DNA of 7,655 nucleotides from an uncultured Methanobrevibacter sp. (lineage in GTDB: Archaea > Methanobacteriota > Methanobacteria > Methanobacteriales > Methanobacteriaceae). The notes beneath the pieces were generated by a model that saw nothing but the letters and a program-made list of their open reading frames with translations, did not search any database and was not told the origin of the DNA. The position numbers were made by a program, and so were the translations under genes. This document shows positions 1 to 4,923 of the stretch, piece after piece (within the stretch, counting starts at the first letter, position 1; each line of letters begins with the position of its first letter). The DNA is taken from the NCBI GenBank assembly GCA_946611495.1, contig CAMODR010000048.1, positions 1 through 7,655 on the forward strand, read 5' to 3'.

Positions 1-23
1 ATTAAAAATTAATAATTGAATAA

Positions 24-54
24 TTTATAAGAAAGATAAAAAACACCAAGGGAG
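24..54 (+). promoter_or_regulatory. TATA-like box and GGGAG ribosome binding site of the first SseB-like gene
   Basis: A TTTATAAG TATA-like box lies at 24-31 and a strong AAGGGAG ribosome binding site at 48-54, seven bases before the ATG at 62. The binding site fixes the start. A start of transcription about 25 bases after the TATA box would fall near the binding site itself, so the true promoter may lie further upstream, outside the window. The binding site is a GGGAG type, unlike the GGTGAT type used by most genes here. Confidence 0.45.
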
Positions 55-61
55 ATCTACT

Positions 62-883
62 ATGGAAGAGAAAATGAGAGATAATTCCAAATTAGAGAAA
101 CTAATGAAAATTGATTCTGATTTGCCAAGCCCAGAGCAGGAAAGAGAACTTATAGAAGAGTTAAAACAGTCACAACTTATCTTGCCAGTGATAATTAAGC
201 AAAATCCTTTTGGAAATATTGAAGACCTTAAAGTGGGAGAAGTTTATAGCACTGATGAAGAAATGGGATTTGACATAAATTTCTTAACAGATGAAAATGG
301 AAACAAGGCAATTCCTCTTTTTACAAGCAGTGAAATAATGAGTGAAGTGAATCTTCAAAGCTCAAGTATTGTAATGTATGCAGCAGACATAGCAAATATG
401 CTAAAGGAAGCTGATGAGAAATATAATTTTGTCATTATCAACCCATTAACTGAATTGCGCATTGACTTGCCAATTCCTGCATTCATCAATCTTTTTGAAG
501 AGAATTATGATGCTAAAGAATTAGAAGAAGCATTAAATGAAATCTTAGGACTTATTGCAAAGCATTCCATAGAATTGGAAGAGAACATTGCACTATTTGT
601 CAGAAGCGACTACAATTTCATGAAGGAATCATCCCTTGATGGAATATTCACTGCAAGGATGCCACTCAATGCAAGCACTGAAGAGGACTTCAATGCAGAC
701 TTGCCGTTTTTAAACATTATCTTAATGGATGTAGGCAAAAAGATGCTTTATCTTGGCGACATGGTTGAAGAAGATCAATATGATTCCATAATAGCTCCTG
801 GAACTGAATTTGAATTGTTTGATGAATTAGATGAAAACACTACAGTATGGAAATGTGGTAAACAGCCATTCTACGAAGAATAA
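62..883 (+). CDS. SseB family protein, long two-part form
   Basis: This 273-residue protein carries an SseB N-terminal type domain over roughly residues 30-145. The visible family marks are LPV at 41-43, IPLFT at 84-88 (the usual '[IV]P.FTS' strand) and FVIINP at 123-128. SseB was named from E. coli, where overproduction causes serine sensitivity; its biochemical role is unknown. Residues about 150-273 form an extra acidic C-terminal region with a hydrophobic strand (LNIILMD) and a PGTEF turn near 247-251, absent from the two short paralogues downstream. There is no signal peptide or membrane segment, so it is probably cytosolic. The start is set by GGGAG seven bases upstream; a second Met at residue 5 has poorer spacing. 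It shares with its paralogues an N-terminal 'N..L..L[ML]K' motif. No catalytic residues are recognisable. Family assignment is fairly secure; function is not. Confidence 0.8.
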   Translation: MEEKMRDNSKLEKLMKIDSDLPSPEQERELIEELKQSQLILPVIIKQNPFGNIEDLKVGEVYSTDEEMGFDINFLTDENGNKAIPLFTSSEIMSEVNLQSSSIVMYAADIANMLKEADEKYNFVIINPLTELRIDLPIPAFINLFEENYDAKELEEALNEILGLIAKHSIELEENIALFVRSDYNFMKESSLDGIFTARMPLNASTEEDFNADLPFLNIILMDVGKKMLYLGDMVEEDQYDSIIAPGTEFELFDELDENTTVWKCGKQPFYEE

Positions 884-1029
884 TGGACTTGAAAACTAAA
901 AATAACTAAAAATTTATAAATAAAAGAAATAGATGAAAAAAAGTAAAATAACTAAAACATGCTATAAATAAAAAAAGTAAATAAATATAGTATCTTTAAA
1001 ATAATAGTTAAAAAAAATAAAGGGTTTAA

Positions 1030-1118
1030 AGAACTAATCCTATTTTAAAAAAAAAACATATGTAAAGGGGGTGATATGTAATTGATAAAGGTTTAATATA
1101 ATATTTAGGATTAGTTCT
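1030..1118. ncRNA. Structured repeat element, copy 1 (candidate ncRNA)
   Basis: A perfect 13-bp stem joins AGAACTAATCCTA (1030-1042) to TAGGATTAGTTCT (1106-1118). Its large loop contains the 19-nt core ATATGTAAAGGGGGTGATA at 1058-1076 and AAAGGTTT at 1087-1094. The same stem, core and second motif recur at 1846-1936, with compensatory base changes in the stem. The strand is unresolved. Read on the minus strand, the element would sit in the 3' region of the Panacea gene and be followed, 12 bases after the stem, by a T8 tract (1017-1010). Read on the plus strand, the core is a near-perfect Shine-Dalgarno sequence. No known Rfam family was recognised. A DNA-level element such as a MITE-like repeat remains possible. 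Confidence 0.6.
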
Positions 1119-1122
1119 ATTA

Positions 1123-1146
1123 TATACTATCAAATTTCATAGTATA
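1123..1146. repeat. Small hairpin next to element copy 1
   Basis: TATACTAT (1123-1130) pairs with ATAGTATA (1139-1146) around the loop CAAATTTC. On the minus strand it lies between the Panacea stop codon and element copy 1, so it would form in that gene's 3' untranslated region. It is AT-only apart from one pair and is not followed closely by a T tract on that strand, so it is not called a terminator. Confidence 0.45.
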
Positions 1147-1222
1147 AAAACTTTTCGTATAAAATAGAAAAATTTTTACAAAAATTTGTTTTTTTCCCAA
1201 ATATTAAAGCTTAAAAAAAGGA

Positions 1223-1714
1223 TTATTCTTCTCTAGCAGAATACTCAGGAGACCTATGAAAAACACATTCATAATTTATCTCCCCATCAATGGAAGCATT
1301 CCTGAATGGGACGTCCTTAGAGATATGATAATTAAGCTTTGTTGCACTAAAATCTGCAAACTTATCCAAAGCATCCTTAATTACAAAATACTCCTTTTTT
1401 GAAAACTTATGATCTGGAATCCTAATGATATAATACTTTTTAAGCTTATTGTCAAAATAGGCTTCCTTTCTAAGATAAATCACATCAGACTGAATCAGGC
1501 TTATTAAAGTGTCATCAAAATGGTTTGGCCTTATGCCATTCATTGTTTTTAAATAAGTCTCACCAGTTAATGACTCACCATATAACTCATAATAATTAAA
1601 ATCAATAAAGTATAATAGATTTGCTAAAACAGTCTTGCCTACATTCTTTTTATCTGCAGTCTTAGCAATAAGATAAGTTAAAACATCTATATATTTATCC
1701 CTTTTAAATCTCAT
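1223..1714 (-). CDS. Panacea-domain (DUF4065, SocA-type) antitoxin-like protein
   Basis: This 163-residue protein matches the Panacea/DUF4065 pattern. Residues 33-54 hold the typical LLYFIDFNYYELYGESLTGE block (family form 'LLYFADF...YG..LTG..Y'), followed by the NGIRP turn at 59-63 and a late 'LNYHISKDVPF' block near 127-137, equivalent to the family 'S..SH....PW'. Known members include SocA of Caulobacter, a proteolytic adaptor for the toxin SocB, and the PanA antitoxins that neutralise many unrelated toxins. No toxin gene is visible beside it: the flanks hold only structured elements and SseB-like genes on the other strand. The start is ATG after AAGGTAATCAT, a slightly imperfect GGTGAT site. 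It interrupts the SseB-like series on the opposite strand and is bracketed by two structured elements, suggesting a mobile or self-contained cassette. It could be an orphan antitoxin or act with an RNA partner; both are inference. Confidence 0.75.
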   Translation of the reverse strand: MRFKRDKYIDVLTYLIAKTADKKNVGKTVLANLLYFIDFNYYELYGESLTGETYLKTMNGIRPNHFDDTLISLIQSDVIYLRKEAYFDNKLKKYYIIRIPDHKFSKKEYFVIKDALDKFADFSATKLNYHISKDVPFRNASIDGEINYECVFHRSPEYSAREE

Positions 1715-1790
1715 ATGATTACCTTAAATAAAGTCTTGGTTTAAAAAAAAGAAATTGACTAAACTCTGTTCTAATAAATGAAAAACAATT

Positions 1791-1846
1791 AAAAAAGTGA
1801 AAGGTTACTCTAAAAGTATATTGCGCAATTAAATAGAGTAACCTTT
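1791..1846 (-). terminator. 13-bp hairpin plus T6 tract, minus-strand terminator or attenuator
   Basis: AAAGGTTACTCTA (1800-1812) is perfectly complementary to TAGAGTAACCTTT (1834-1846). The 21-nt loop contains the palindrome ATTGCGCAAT (1820-1829). On the minus strand the hairpin is followed within four bases by T6 (1796-1791), the layout of a U-tract terminator; on the plus strand no T tract follows. It abuts element copy 2 and lies 86 bases before the Panacea start. It could end a short RNA made from copy 2 or attenuate transcription into the Panacea gene. Confidence 0.5.
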
Positions 1847-1936
1847 AAGGACTAATCTATTTTTTCAAAACTATTTTTATAATATGTAAAGGGGGTGATA
1901 AGTTAAAAAAAGGTTTTTGCATAGATTTAGTCCTTA
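1846..1936. ncRNA. Structured repeat element, copy 2 (candidate ncRNA)
   Basis: A 15-bp stem with one bulged T (1926) joins 1846-1860 to 1921-1936. The loop carries the same 19-nt core ATATGTAAAGGGGGTGATA at 1882-1900 and AAAGGTTT at 1909-1916. Compared with copy 1, four stem pairs change on both sides and keep pairing: A-T to G-C, C-G to T-A, T-A to A-T and A-T to T-A. The loop spacers differ in length and sequence, so what is conserved is the stem plus core. On the minus strand it precedes the hairpin/T6 signal and then the Panacea gene. No short peptide frame is shared between the copies, which argues against a leader peptide. Confidence 0.6.
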
Positions 1937-2010
1937 AATATAATTATGTTAGATTCTATTAAAAAGTTTTTCTAAATAAATTGACCGCCATCTAATTAAT
2001 TTTCTTTAAT

Positions 2011-2019
2011 TTTATAAAA
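2011..2019 (+). promoter_or_regulatory. TATA-like box for the tandem short SseB-like genes
   Basis: TTTATAAAA at 2011-2019 fits an archaeal TATA box. Transcription would start near 2040, giving a leader of about 50 bases before the ATG at 2091. The ribosome binding site there is weak (GATGATC, 2083-2089). Confidence 0.4.
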
Positions 2020-2090
2020 CTATTTTAGATAAAATAAACAGAATATTCTATTGATTAGTGAAAAATTACTAAATACTATGAGATGATCAG

Positions 2091-2498
2091 ATGACAGTAT
2101 TAGACAATAAAAAGCTAAAGAAATTATTAAAATCAAAATCAAGAGTTAAAATAGAGAATAATCCAGACATATTCTATAAGGAGTTTTTAAAATCAACCCT
2201 TTTTGTTCCAGTCATTGCAATTAATGAGGATGAGGACCTTAGCGATGGAGACACCCTTGACTTGCAGATAGGTTTCTTTGATGAGGAAAATGGAGATAGA
2301 AACATATATCTCTTTACAGACACTAATGAAATAGAAAGGGCAGCATATCAAATTAAGTCAATAGCAGTTGAAATGAAAGAGCTATCAATCATCTTATCCC
2401 AATTTGATGTTGAATTCAATTATATCGTTATCAACCCATACAGTGTTGATTCATATAAAATAGAATTTAATGAGTTTATTCAGAGAGTAAACCAATAA
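2091..2498 (+). CDS. SseB family protein, short form
   Basis: This 135-residue protein consists of little more than the SseB N-terminal type domain. The family marks are VPV at 39-41, IYLFT at 71-75 (the usual proline of 'IPLFT' is replaced by tyrosine) and YIVINP at 111-116. The N-terminal DNKKLKKLLK resembles the starts of the two paralogues. It ends soon after the last family strand, so it lacks both the C-terminal region of the gene at 62-883 and the acidic tail of the gene at 2571-3074. The start ATG follows a weak GATGATC site; an ATG at 2078 runs into a stop at once, so no longer start is available. The next paralogue begins 72 bases later, consistent with one transcript. Function unknown; probably cytosolic. 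Confidence 0.75.
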   Translation: MTVLDNKKLKKLLKSKSRVKIENNPDIFYKEFLKSTLFVPVIAINEDEDLSDGDTLDLQIGFFDEENGDRNIYLFTDTNEIERAAYQIKSIAVEMKELSIILSQFDVEFNYIVINPYSVDSYKIEFNEFIQRVNQ

Positions 2499-2570
2499 TA
2501 AAAAAAGATTTCATGAGTTTATTTCATAAACCAAATAAAAAGAATAAATATCTAAAAAATATGTGATAAA

Positions 2571-3074
2571 ATGACTTTGCTTTCTAATTTTAGGCTTAAA
2601 GACTTGATGAAAAAAGAAACTGAAATGAATAAAGAGGAATATGATAACTTTCTAAATGAATTCAGAAGATCAGAACTATTCATTCCCCTTCAATTGGATT
2701 TGGATTCAATCGACTTAAATGAAATGGAATTGAATGAAGTTAATGAAATAAATCAAGAAATAGAATTCAGACTTAAGTCTTACATAAATAAAGATGGGAA
2801 GCGTACAATTCCCCTATTTACAGATGAAGAAGACATTAGAAACATAAAACTAAATACAACTGTCGGATCAATATTCATGAGAGACCTATATAAAACAATA
2901 AGCCCCATAAAGGACAACTTTGATCAGATTGTCATTAATCCCAAAAGTGAAAATTCATTTAAAATATCTATAGATGAATTCTTAGGATTATTTGATGAGG
3001 AAAAAGAGTTTGAAGACCTTATGAAAGAAATAGAAAATGATGAAGAATTCCAAGAAATGCTAAAAAGAGAATAA
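2571..3074 (+). CDS. SseB family protein with acidic tail
   Basis: This 167-residue paralogue shows FIPL at 37-40, IPLFT at 80-84 and QIVINP at 119-124, the marks of the SseB N-terminal domain. The N-terminal NFRLKDLMKKE matches the 'N..L..LMK' starts of its relatives. After residue about 140 there is a strongly acidic, probably helical tail rich in Glu and Asp (DEEKEFEDLMKEIENDEEF). The start ATG follows GTGAT with three bases of spacing. It lies 72 bases after the shorter paralogue; a weak 6-bp hairpin GTTTAT/ATAAAC (2517-2531) in that gap has no T tract, so read-through is likely. It is convergent with the Nudix gene. No catalytic motif is visible; the acidic tail could be a protein contact surface, which is inference. 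Confidence 0.75.
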   Translation: MTLLSNFRLKDLMKKETEMNKEEYDNFLNEFRRSELFIPLQLDLDSIDLNEMELNEVNEINQEIEFRLKSYINKDGKRTIPLFTDEEDIRNIKLNTTVGSIFMRDLYKTISPIKDNFDQIVINPKSENSFKISIDEFLGLFDEEKEFEDLMKEIENDEEFQEMLKRE

Positions 3075-3214
3075 TTGAAAAATAATTCTATTAAATGTAA
3101 TTTCATAAGAGAAATTGAAAAATAAATTAAAAATGATAATTGAAATGGATTAAAAATTATTAAAAAATGAATTAGAAAATGAGTAAAAAATTAATTAAAA
3201 ACAATAATCAATAA

Positions 3215-3250
3215 ATGATTAATTAAAATGAATATATGATTGATTAAAAT
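3215..3250. repeat. Imperfect direct repeat in the convergent gap
   Basis: ATGATTAATTAAAAT (3215-3229) recurs as ATGATTGATTAAAAT (3236-3250), 14 of 15 bases matching. It lies in very AT-rich DNA between the convergent SseB-like and Nudix genes, so low complexity is a sufficient explanation. Confidence 0.3.
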
Positions 3251-3255
3251 AACAC

Positions 3256-3672
3256 TTATCTACAAAAAGACTCTTTTGCCGGAGGAGTTAATTCATTATT
3301 TTCAATCATATTTCTTATCTCTTCTTTTGTAAACCAACCATACATATCATGTTCCTCACTAATGACAATTTCATCAGAATTGGCAGAAACTTTCATGATG
3401 ATTTGAATTGACTTAACCTTCTCTCCAGTCTTGCAGGCAGTATAATCCTTTTGAATTGCATTGTATAAGGAATCTATATTTATATCCAATCCTGTTTCTT
3501 CCTTATACTCTCTCTTTAAAGCTTCATCGAAGAATTCGCACTTTTTAACCTTTCCACCTGGAATTTCCCATTTGCCTGCATCATGAGCTGAATTTGACCT
3601 GAGCTTAAGAAGCAAGATCTTATTATCATATTCGCATATGCCTCTGACTGTTAATCCCCACATATCATTCAT
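3256..3672 (-). CDS. Nudix hydrolase
   Basis: This 138-residue protein has a complete Nudix box from G40 to L62: G-x5-E46-x7-R54-E55-x-x-E58-E59-x-G61-L62. The bulky position after RE is Tyr rather than the usual Ile/Leu/Val. Nudix enzymes hydrolyse nucleoside diphosphates linked to another moiety, using Mg2+ held by the box glutamates. The KWEIPGG segment (34-40) before the box is typical of MutT-like and NTP pyrophosphohydrolase subgroups, and the YGWFTKEEI segment near 111-119 is the usual second conserved stretch. Substrate cannot be read from sequence; oxidised nucleotide clean-up or ADP-ribose are reasonable options. The start ATG follows GTGAT by three bases, whereas Met4 would be too distant. 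Length is normal for the family. It lies 93 bases downstream of a small membrane peptide gene and could share its transcript or use its own promoter. Confidence 0.88.
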   Translation of the reverse strand: MNDMWGLTVRGICEYDNKILLLKLRSNSAHDAGKWEIPGGKVKKCEFFDEALKREYKEETGLDINIDSLYNAIQKDYTACKTGEKVKSIQIIMKVSANSDEIVISEEHDMYGWFTKEEIRNMIENNELTPPAKESFCR

Positions 3673-3696
3673 TTTATCACTTGACTTTTTTCATTG

Positions 3697-3762
3697 AAAA
3701 GTTTTTAAAAAATATAATTAATTATAATTAAGACTTTTTAACATATAAAAAGTTTTTAAAAA
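3697..3762. repeat. 15-bp direct repeat upstream of the Nudix gene
   Basis: AAAAGTTTTTAAAAA occurs exactly at 3697-3711 and 3748-3762, 51 bases apart, between the small membrane peptide gene and the Nudix start. Each copy is preceded by CAT. On the minus strand the distal copy is followed by a TATATG-like word. The pair could be a repeated operator, but the sequence is low in complexity and the assignment is tentative. Confidence 0.35.
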
Positions 3763-3765
3763 TAG

Positions 3766-3924
3766 TTAAACTAAGCCATTAAAGCTTAATAAGAAAAATA
3801 AGACTATAAACAAAGCAACTATAAAAATTAAAAATAAGATTCCTTCCCTTGAAAAGGGACTCACCGGTGCACAAGTACCATTTGAACAATCCTCATCGAT
3901 TTGACAATTTTCATCCTTAGACAC
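3766..3924 (-). CDS. Small cysteine-containing single-pass membrane peptide, GTG start
   Basis: This 52-residue frame begins with GTG and is easily missed by ATG-only gene calling. Support is strong: AGGTGAT (3929-3935) lies four bases upstream of GTG, the same spacing as at the rubrerythrin gene, and a TATATTTT box lies at 3956-3963, placing transcription start just before the binding site. The N-terminal half is acidic and polar with cysteines at 7, 13 and 18 (CQIDEDCSNGTC). Residues about 29-47 are a pure hydrophobic helix (ILFLIFIVALFIVLFFLL), followed by a short tail ending GLV. Arg26 just before the helix and Lys3 are the only positive residues, which weakly suggests a cytosolic N-terminus. 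No family was recognised. The cysteines could bind metal or form a redox pair near the membrane, which is inference from composition and from the rubrerythrin next door. Confidence 0.7.
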   Translation of the reverse strand: MSKDENCQIDEDCSNGTCAPVSPFSREGILFLIFIVALFIVLFFLLSFNGLV

Positions 3925-3928
3925 TTAA

Positions 3929-3963
3929 ATCACCTAAATAGAATAACTAAATCTTAAAATATA
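3929..3963 (-). promoter_or_regulatory. TATA box and AGGTGAT site of the small membrane peptide gene
   Basis: On the minus strand TATATTTT (3963-3956) is followed about 26 bases later by the expected transcription start near 3934-3936, then AGGTGAT (3935-3929) and GTG at 3924. The promoter lies just past the T-rich end of the rubrerythrin terminator, so the peptide gene is probably transcribed separately. Confidence 0.5.
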
Positions 3964-3969
3964 CTAAAA

Positions 3970-4035
3970 AAAGCGTTTAAAAAAAATAGAAAAAAGAAAA
4001 AAAGTAAAAAGCGCTATTAATGAATCATTAATAGC
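3970..4035 (-). terminator. Rubrerythrin terminator: 23-nt palindrome plus T-rich tail
   Basis: GCTATTAATGA (4013-4023) and TCATTAATAGC (4025-4035) are perfectly complementary with one central base, so a stem of about nine pairs with a small loop is expected. On the minus strand, 30 bases after the rubrerythrin stop, it is followed by several T runs down to about 3970. This is a convincing archaeal U-tract terminator. Confidence 0.7.
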
Positions 4036-4064
4036 TATCAAAAGTTTAATTGAATTTTACAAAC

Positions 4065-4610
4065 TTATTTGAAGTTGGTTGCTCTTTCTTCGAAGTAAGC
4101 TTGTGGATGTTTACAAACTGGGCAAATGAAAGGAGCTTCTGGTCCTTTTACAATGTGACCACAGTTAATACATTTCCATTCAATTTCTTCTTCTTTTTTG
4201 AATACAGCTTCGCCTTCTACGTTAGCGAGTAAAGCTCTGTATCTTTCTTCATGTTCTTTTTCGATGTTACCAACCATGGTGAATAAGCCTGCAATTTCAG
4301 GGAAGCCTTCTTCATCAGCGACTTCAGCGAATTCTTTGTACATTTCAGTCCATTCTTCGTTTTCACCATCTGCTGCTGCGTTAAGGTTAGCTATAGTGTC
4401 TGGAACTTCTCCATCGTGTAAGAGTTTGAACCAAATTTTAGCGTGTTCTTTTTCGTTTTTGGAAGTTTCCATAAAGATGTCGTGGATTTGTACGAATCCT
4501 TCTTTTTTAGCTTTACTTGCAAAGTATTGATATTTAGTATGAGCTTGAGACTCACCTGCAAATGCAAATTGTAAGTTTGCTTCGGTTTTAGTACCTTTTA
4601 AATCTGCCAT
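4065..4610 (-). CDS. rbr: Rubrerythrin
   Basis: This 181-residue protein is a full-length classical rubrerythrin, a cytosolic non-haem diiron peroxidase that reduces hydrogen peroxide using electrons passed through its rubredoxin domain in anaerobes. The ferritin-like part shows the diiron ligand pattern: E20 in AGESQAH, EKEH at 53-56, [10 protein letters not shown] at 82-91 and IEKEHEERY at 116-124. The C-terminal rubredoxin domain has CINC at 147-150 and CPVC at 163-166. The start chosen is ATG at 4610, four bases after AGGTGAT. A longer frame starting with GTG at 4619 would begin inside that binding site and is not credible. Codon use favours alanine GCT/GCA and glycine GGT and the gene is visibly less AT-rich than its neighbours, as expected for high expression. 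Upstream is a long regulatory region with a metal-box candidate; downstream is a clear terminator. Confidence 0.96.
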   Translation of the reverse strand: MADLKGTKTEANLQFAFAGESQAHTKYQYFASKAKKEGFVQIHDIFMETSKNEKEHAKIWFKLLHDGEVPDTIANLNAAADGENEEWTEMYKEFAEVADEEGFPEIAGLFTMVGNIEKEHEERYRALLANVEGEAVFKKEEEIEWKCINCGHIVKGPEAPFICPVCKHPQAYFEERATNFK

Positions 4611-4659
4611 ATTAATCACCTAAAATTATATTTTCTTAAATAAATTAAGAATGAAAATA

Positions 4660-4673
4660 GTAGTTTTTACTAC
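4660..4673. repeat. Inverted repeat in the rubrerythrin leader
   Basis: GTAGT (4660-4664) and ACTAC (4669-4673) flank TTTT. It lies about 50 bases before the rubrerythrin start and could be a leader hairpin or a second operator. The adjoining minus-strand TTTTAGG resembles half of the metal box, but the match is short. Confidence 0.3.
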
Positions 4674-4710
4674 CTAAAACTATTTTATTTTTAACCATTA
4701 ATAAATATTT

Positions 4711-4720
4711 CTAATATTAG
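4711..4720. repeat. Palindrome CTAATATTAG in the rubrerythrin upstream region
   Basis: A perfect 10-bp palindrome lies 18 bases from the metal-box candidate, on its rubrerythrin side. It could be a half-site pair for a dimeric regulator, but palindromes of this length are expected by chance in such AT-rich DNA. Confidence 0.25.
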
Positions 4721-4737
4721 GAATATAAAAAAATTAT

Positions 4738-4756
4738 TTAGGATAGCCTAAAATAA
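4738..4756 (-). promoter_or_regulatory. DtxR/IdeR-type metal box over the rubrerythrin start of transcription
   Basis: The word TTAGGATAGCCTAAAATAA matches the DtxR/IdeR iron-box consensus TTAGGTTAGCCTAACCTAA at 16 of 19 positions, including the central TAGCCTAA. It contains the inverted half-sites TTAGG and CCTAA. It lies where transcription would start if the TATA-like box at 4764-4771 is used, an arrangement suited to repression by a metal-loaded regulator. The regulator gene is not in this window. The match is seen; the regulation is inferred. Confidence 0.55.
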
Positions 4757-4763
4757 AAAAATA

Positions 4764-4771
4764 AATATAAA
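4764..4771 (-). promoter_or_regulatory. TATA-like box of the rubrerythrin gene
   Basis: On the minus strand TTTATATT is preceded by an A-rich AAAGA stretch that could serve as BRE. Transcription would start near 4742. The box sits inside a 10-bp inverted repeat (CTAAAATAAA at 4748-4757 with TTTATTTTAG at 4774-4783). A second candidate, TTTTATATT near 4722-4730, would start closer to the gene. Confidence 0.35.
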
Positions 4772-4923
4772 TCTTTATTTTAGCAAAATAAGTTTAGATA
4801 GGCTTTAAAAAAATATTAGTTAAATGAAATAGTTTTTAAGTTAATTTTAAAAAATGTTCAAAAACAGTACAATATATATTTTAAAGATATATGAAAAATT
4901 TATAATCAAAGCTTCAAAAGCAA

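Larger units (their letters stand above)
884..1222. other. Gene-free interval holding structured element copy 1
   Basis: This 339-base interval contains no credible coding sequence. Its left part (884-1009) is AT-rich with repeated ACTAAAA-like words. From 1010 it holds an A8 run, the 1030-1118 structured element and a small hairpin at 1123-1146. The rest is AT-rich 3' flank of the minus-strand Panacea gene. The only short open frame considered (ATG at 932, 12 codons) has no ribosome binding site. Confidence 0.7.
1715..2090. other. Gene-free interval between divergent Panacea and SseB-like genes
   Basis: This 376-base divergent region has no credible coding sequence. It holds, in order, the 5' flank of the Panacea gene, the hairpin at 1800-1846, the abutting structured element copy 2 (1846-1936) and a TATA-like box at 2011-2019 for the plus-strand SseB-like genes. 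A GAATATTC palindrome lies at 2041-2048 without a clear role. Confidence 0.7.
4611..4923 (-). other. Rubrerythrin upstream regulatory interval
   Basis: This 313-base interval between the cyclo-ligase-family stop and the rubrerythrin start contains no credible gene. It holds the AGGTGAT binding site, two small inverted repeats (4660-4673, 4711-4720), the metal-box candidate (4738-4756), a TATA-like box (4764-4771), a degenerate second box-like word (4793-4809) and AT-rich 3' flank of the cyclo-ligase-family gene. If the TATA box is used, the rubrerythrin leader is about 130 bases, unusually long for an archaeal mRNA. Confidence 0.6.

Noticed and set aside
797..817. PGTEF segment of the long SseB-like protein as an ADP-ribosyltransferase mark
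   Set aside because: The other catalytic elements of that fold (R, S-T-S, E-x-E) are not visible, so the resemblance is too short.
932..970. 12-codon ATG frame in the interval after the first SseB-like gene
   Set aside because: No ribosome binding site, lysine-rich by composition, and no counterpart near the other element copy.
1071..1096. Leader peptide after the strong Shine-Dalgarno-like core
   Set aside because: Copy 1 allows only ATG-TAA or a four-codon TTG frame and copy 2 has no equivalent, so no peptide is conserved.
1030..1936. Insertion sequence or CRISPR-like array formed by the two elements
   Set aside because: No transposase, no clear target-site duplications, only two copies 824 bases apart, and the stems differ in sequence while keeping pairing.
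4198..4530. Plus-strand open frame opposite rubrerythrin
   Set aside because: Antisense shadow of a well-supported gene, with serine/leucine-rich composition typical of reverse-strand frames and no binding site.
4611..4619. Rubrerythrin start at GTG 4619
   Set aside because: That GTG is part of the AGGTGAT ribosome binding site; ATG at 4610 has ideal spacing and gives the family-standard N-terminus.
4651..4677. Eight-codon plus-strand frame in the rubrerythrin upstream region
   Set aside because: It has no ribosome binding site and simply reads across the GTAGT/ACTAC inverted repeat.
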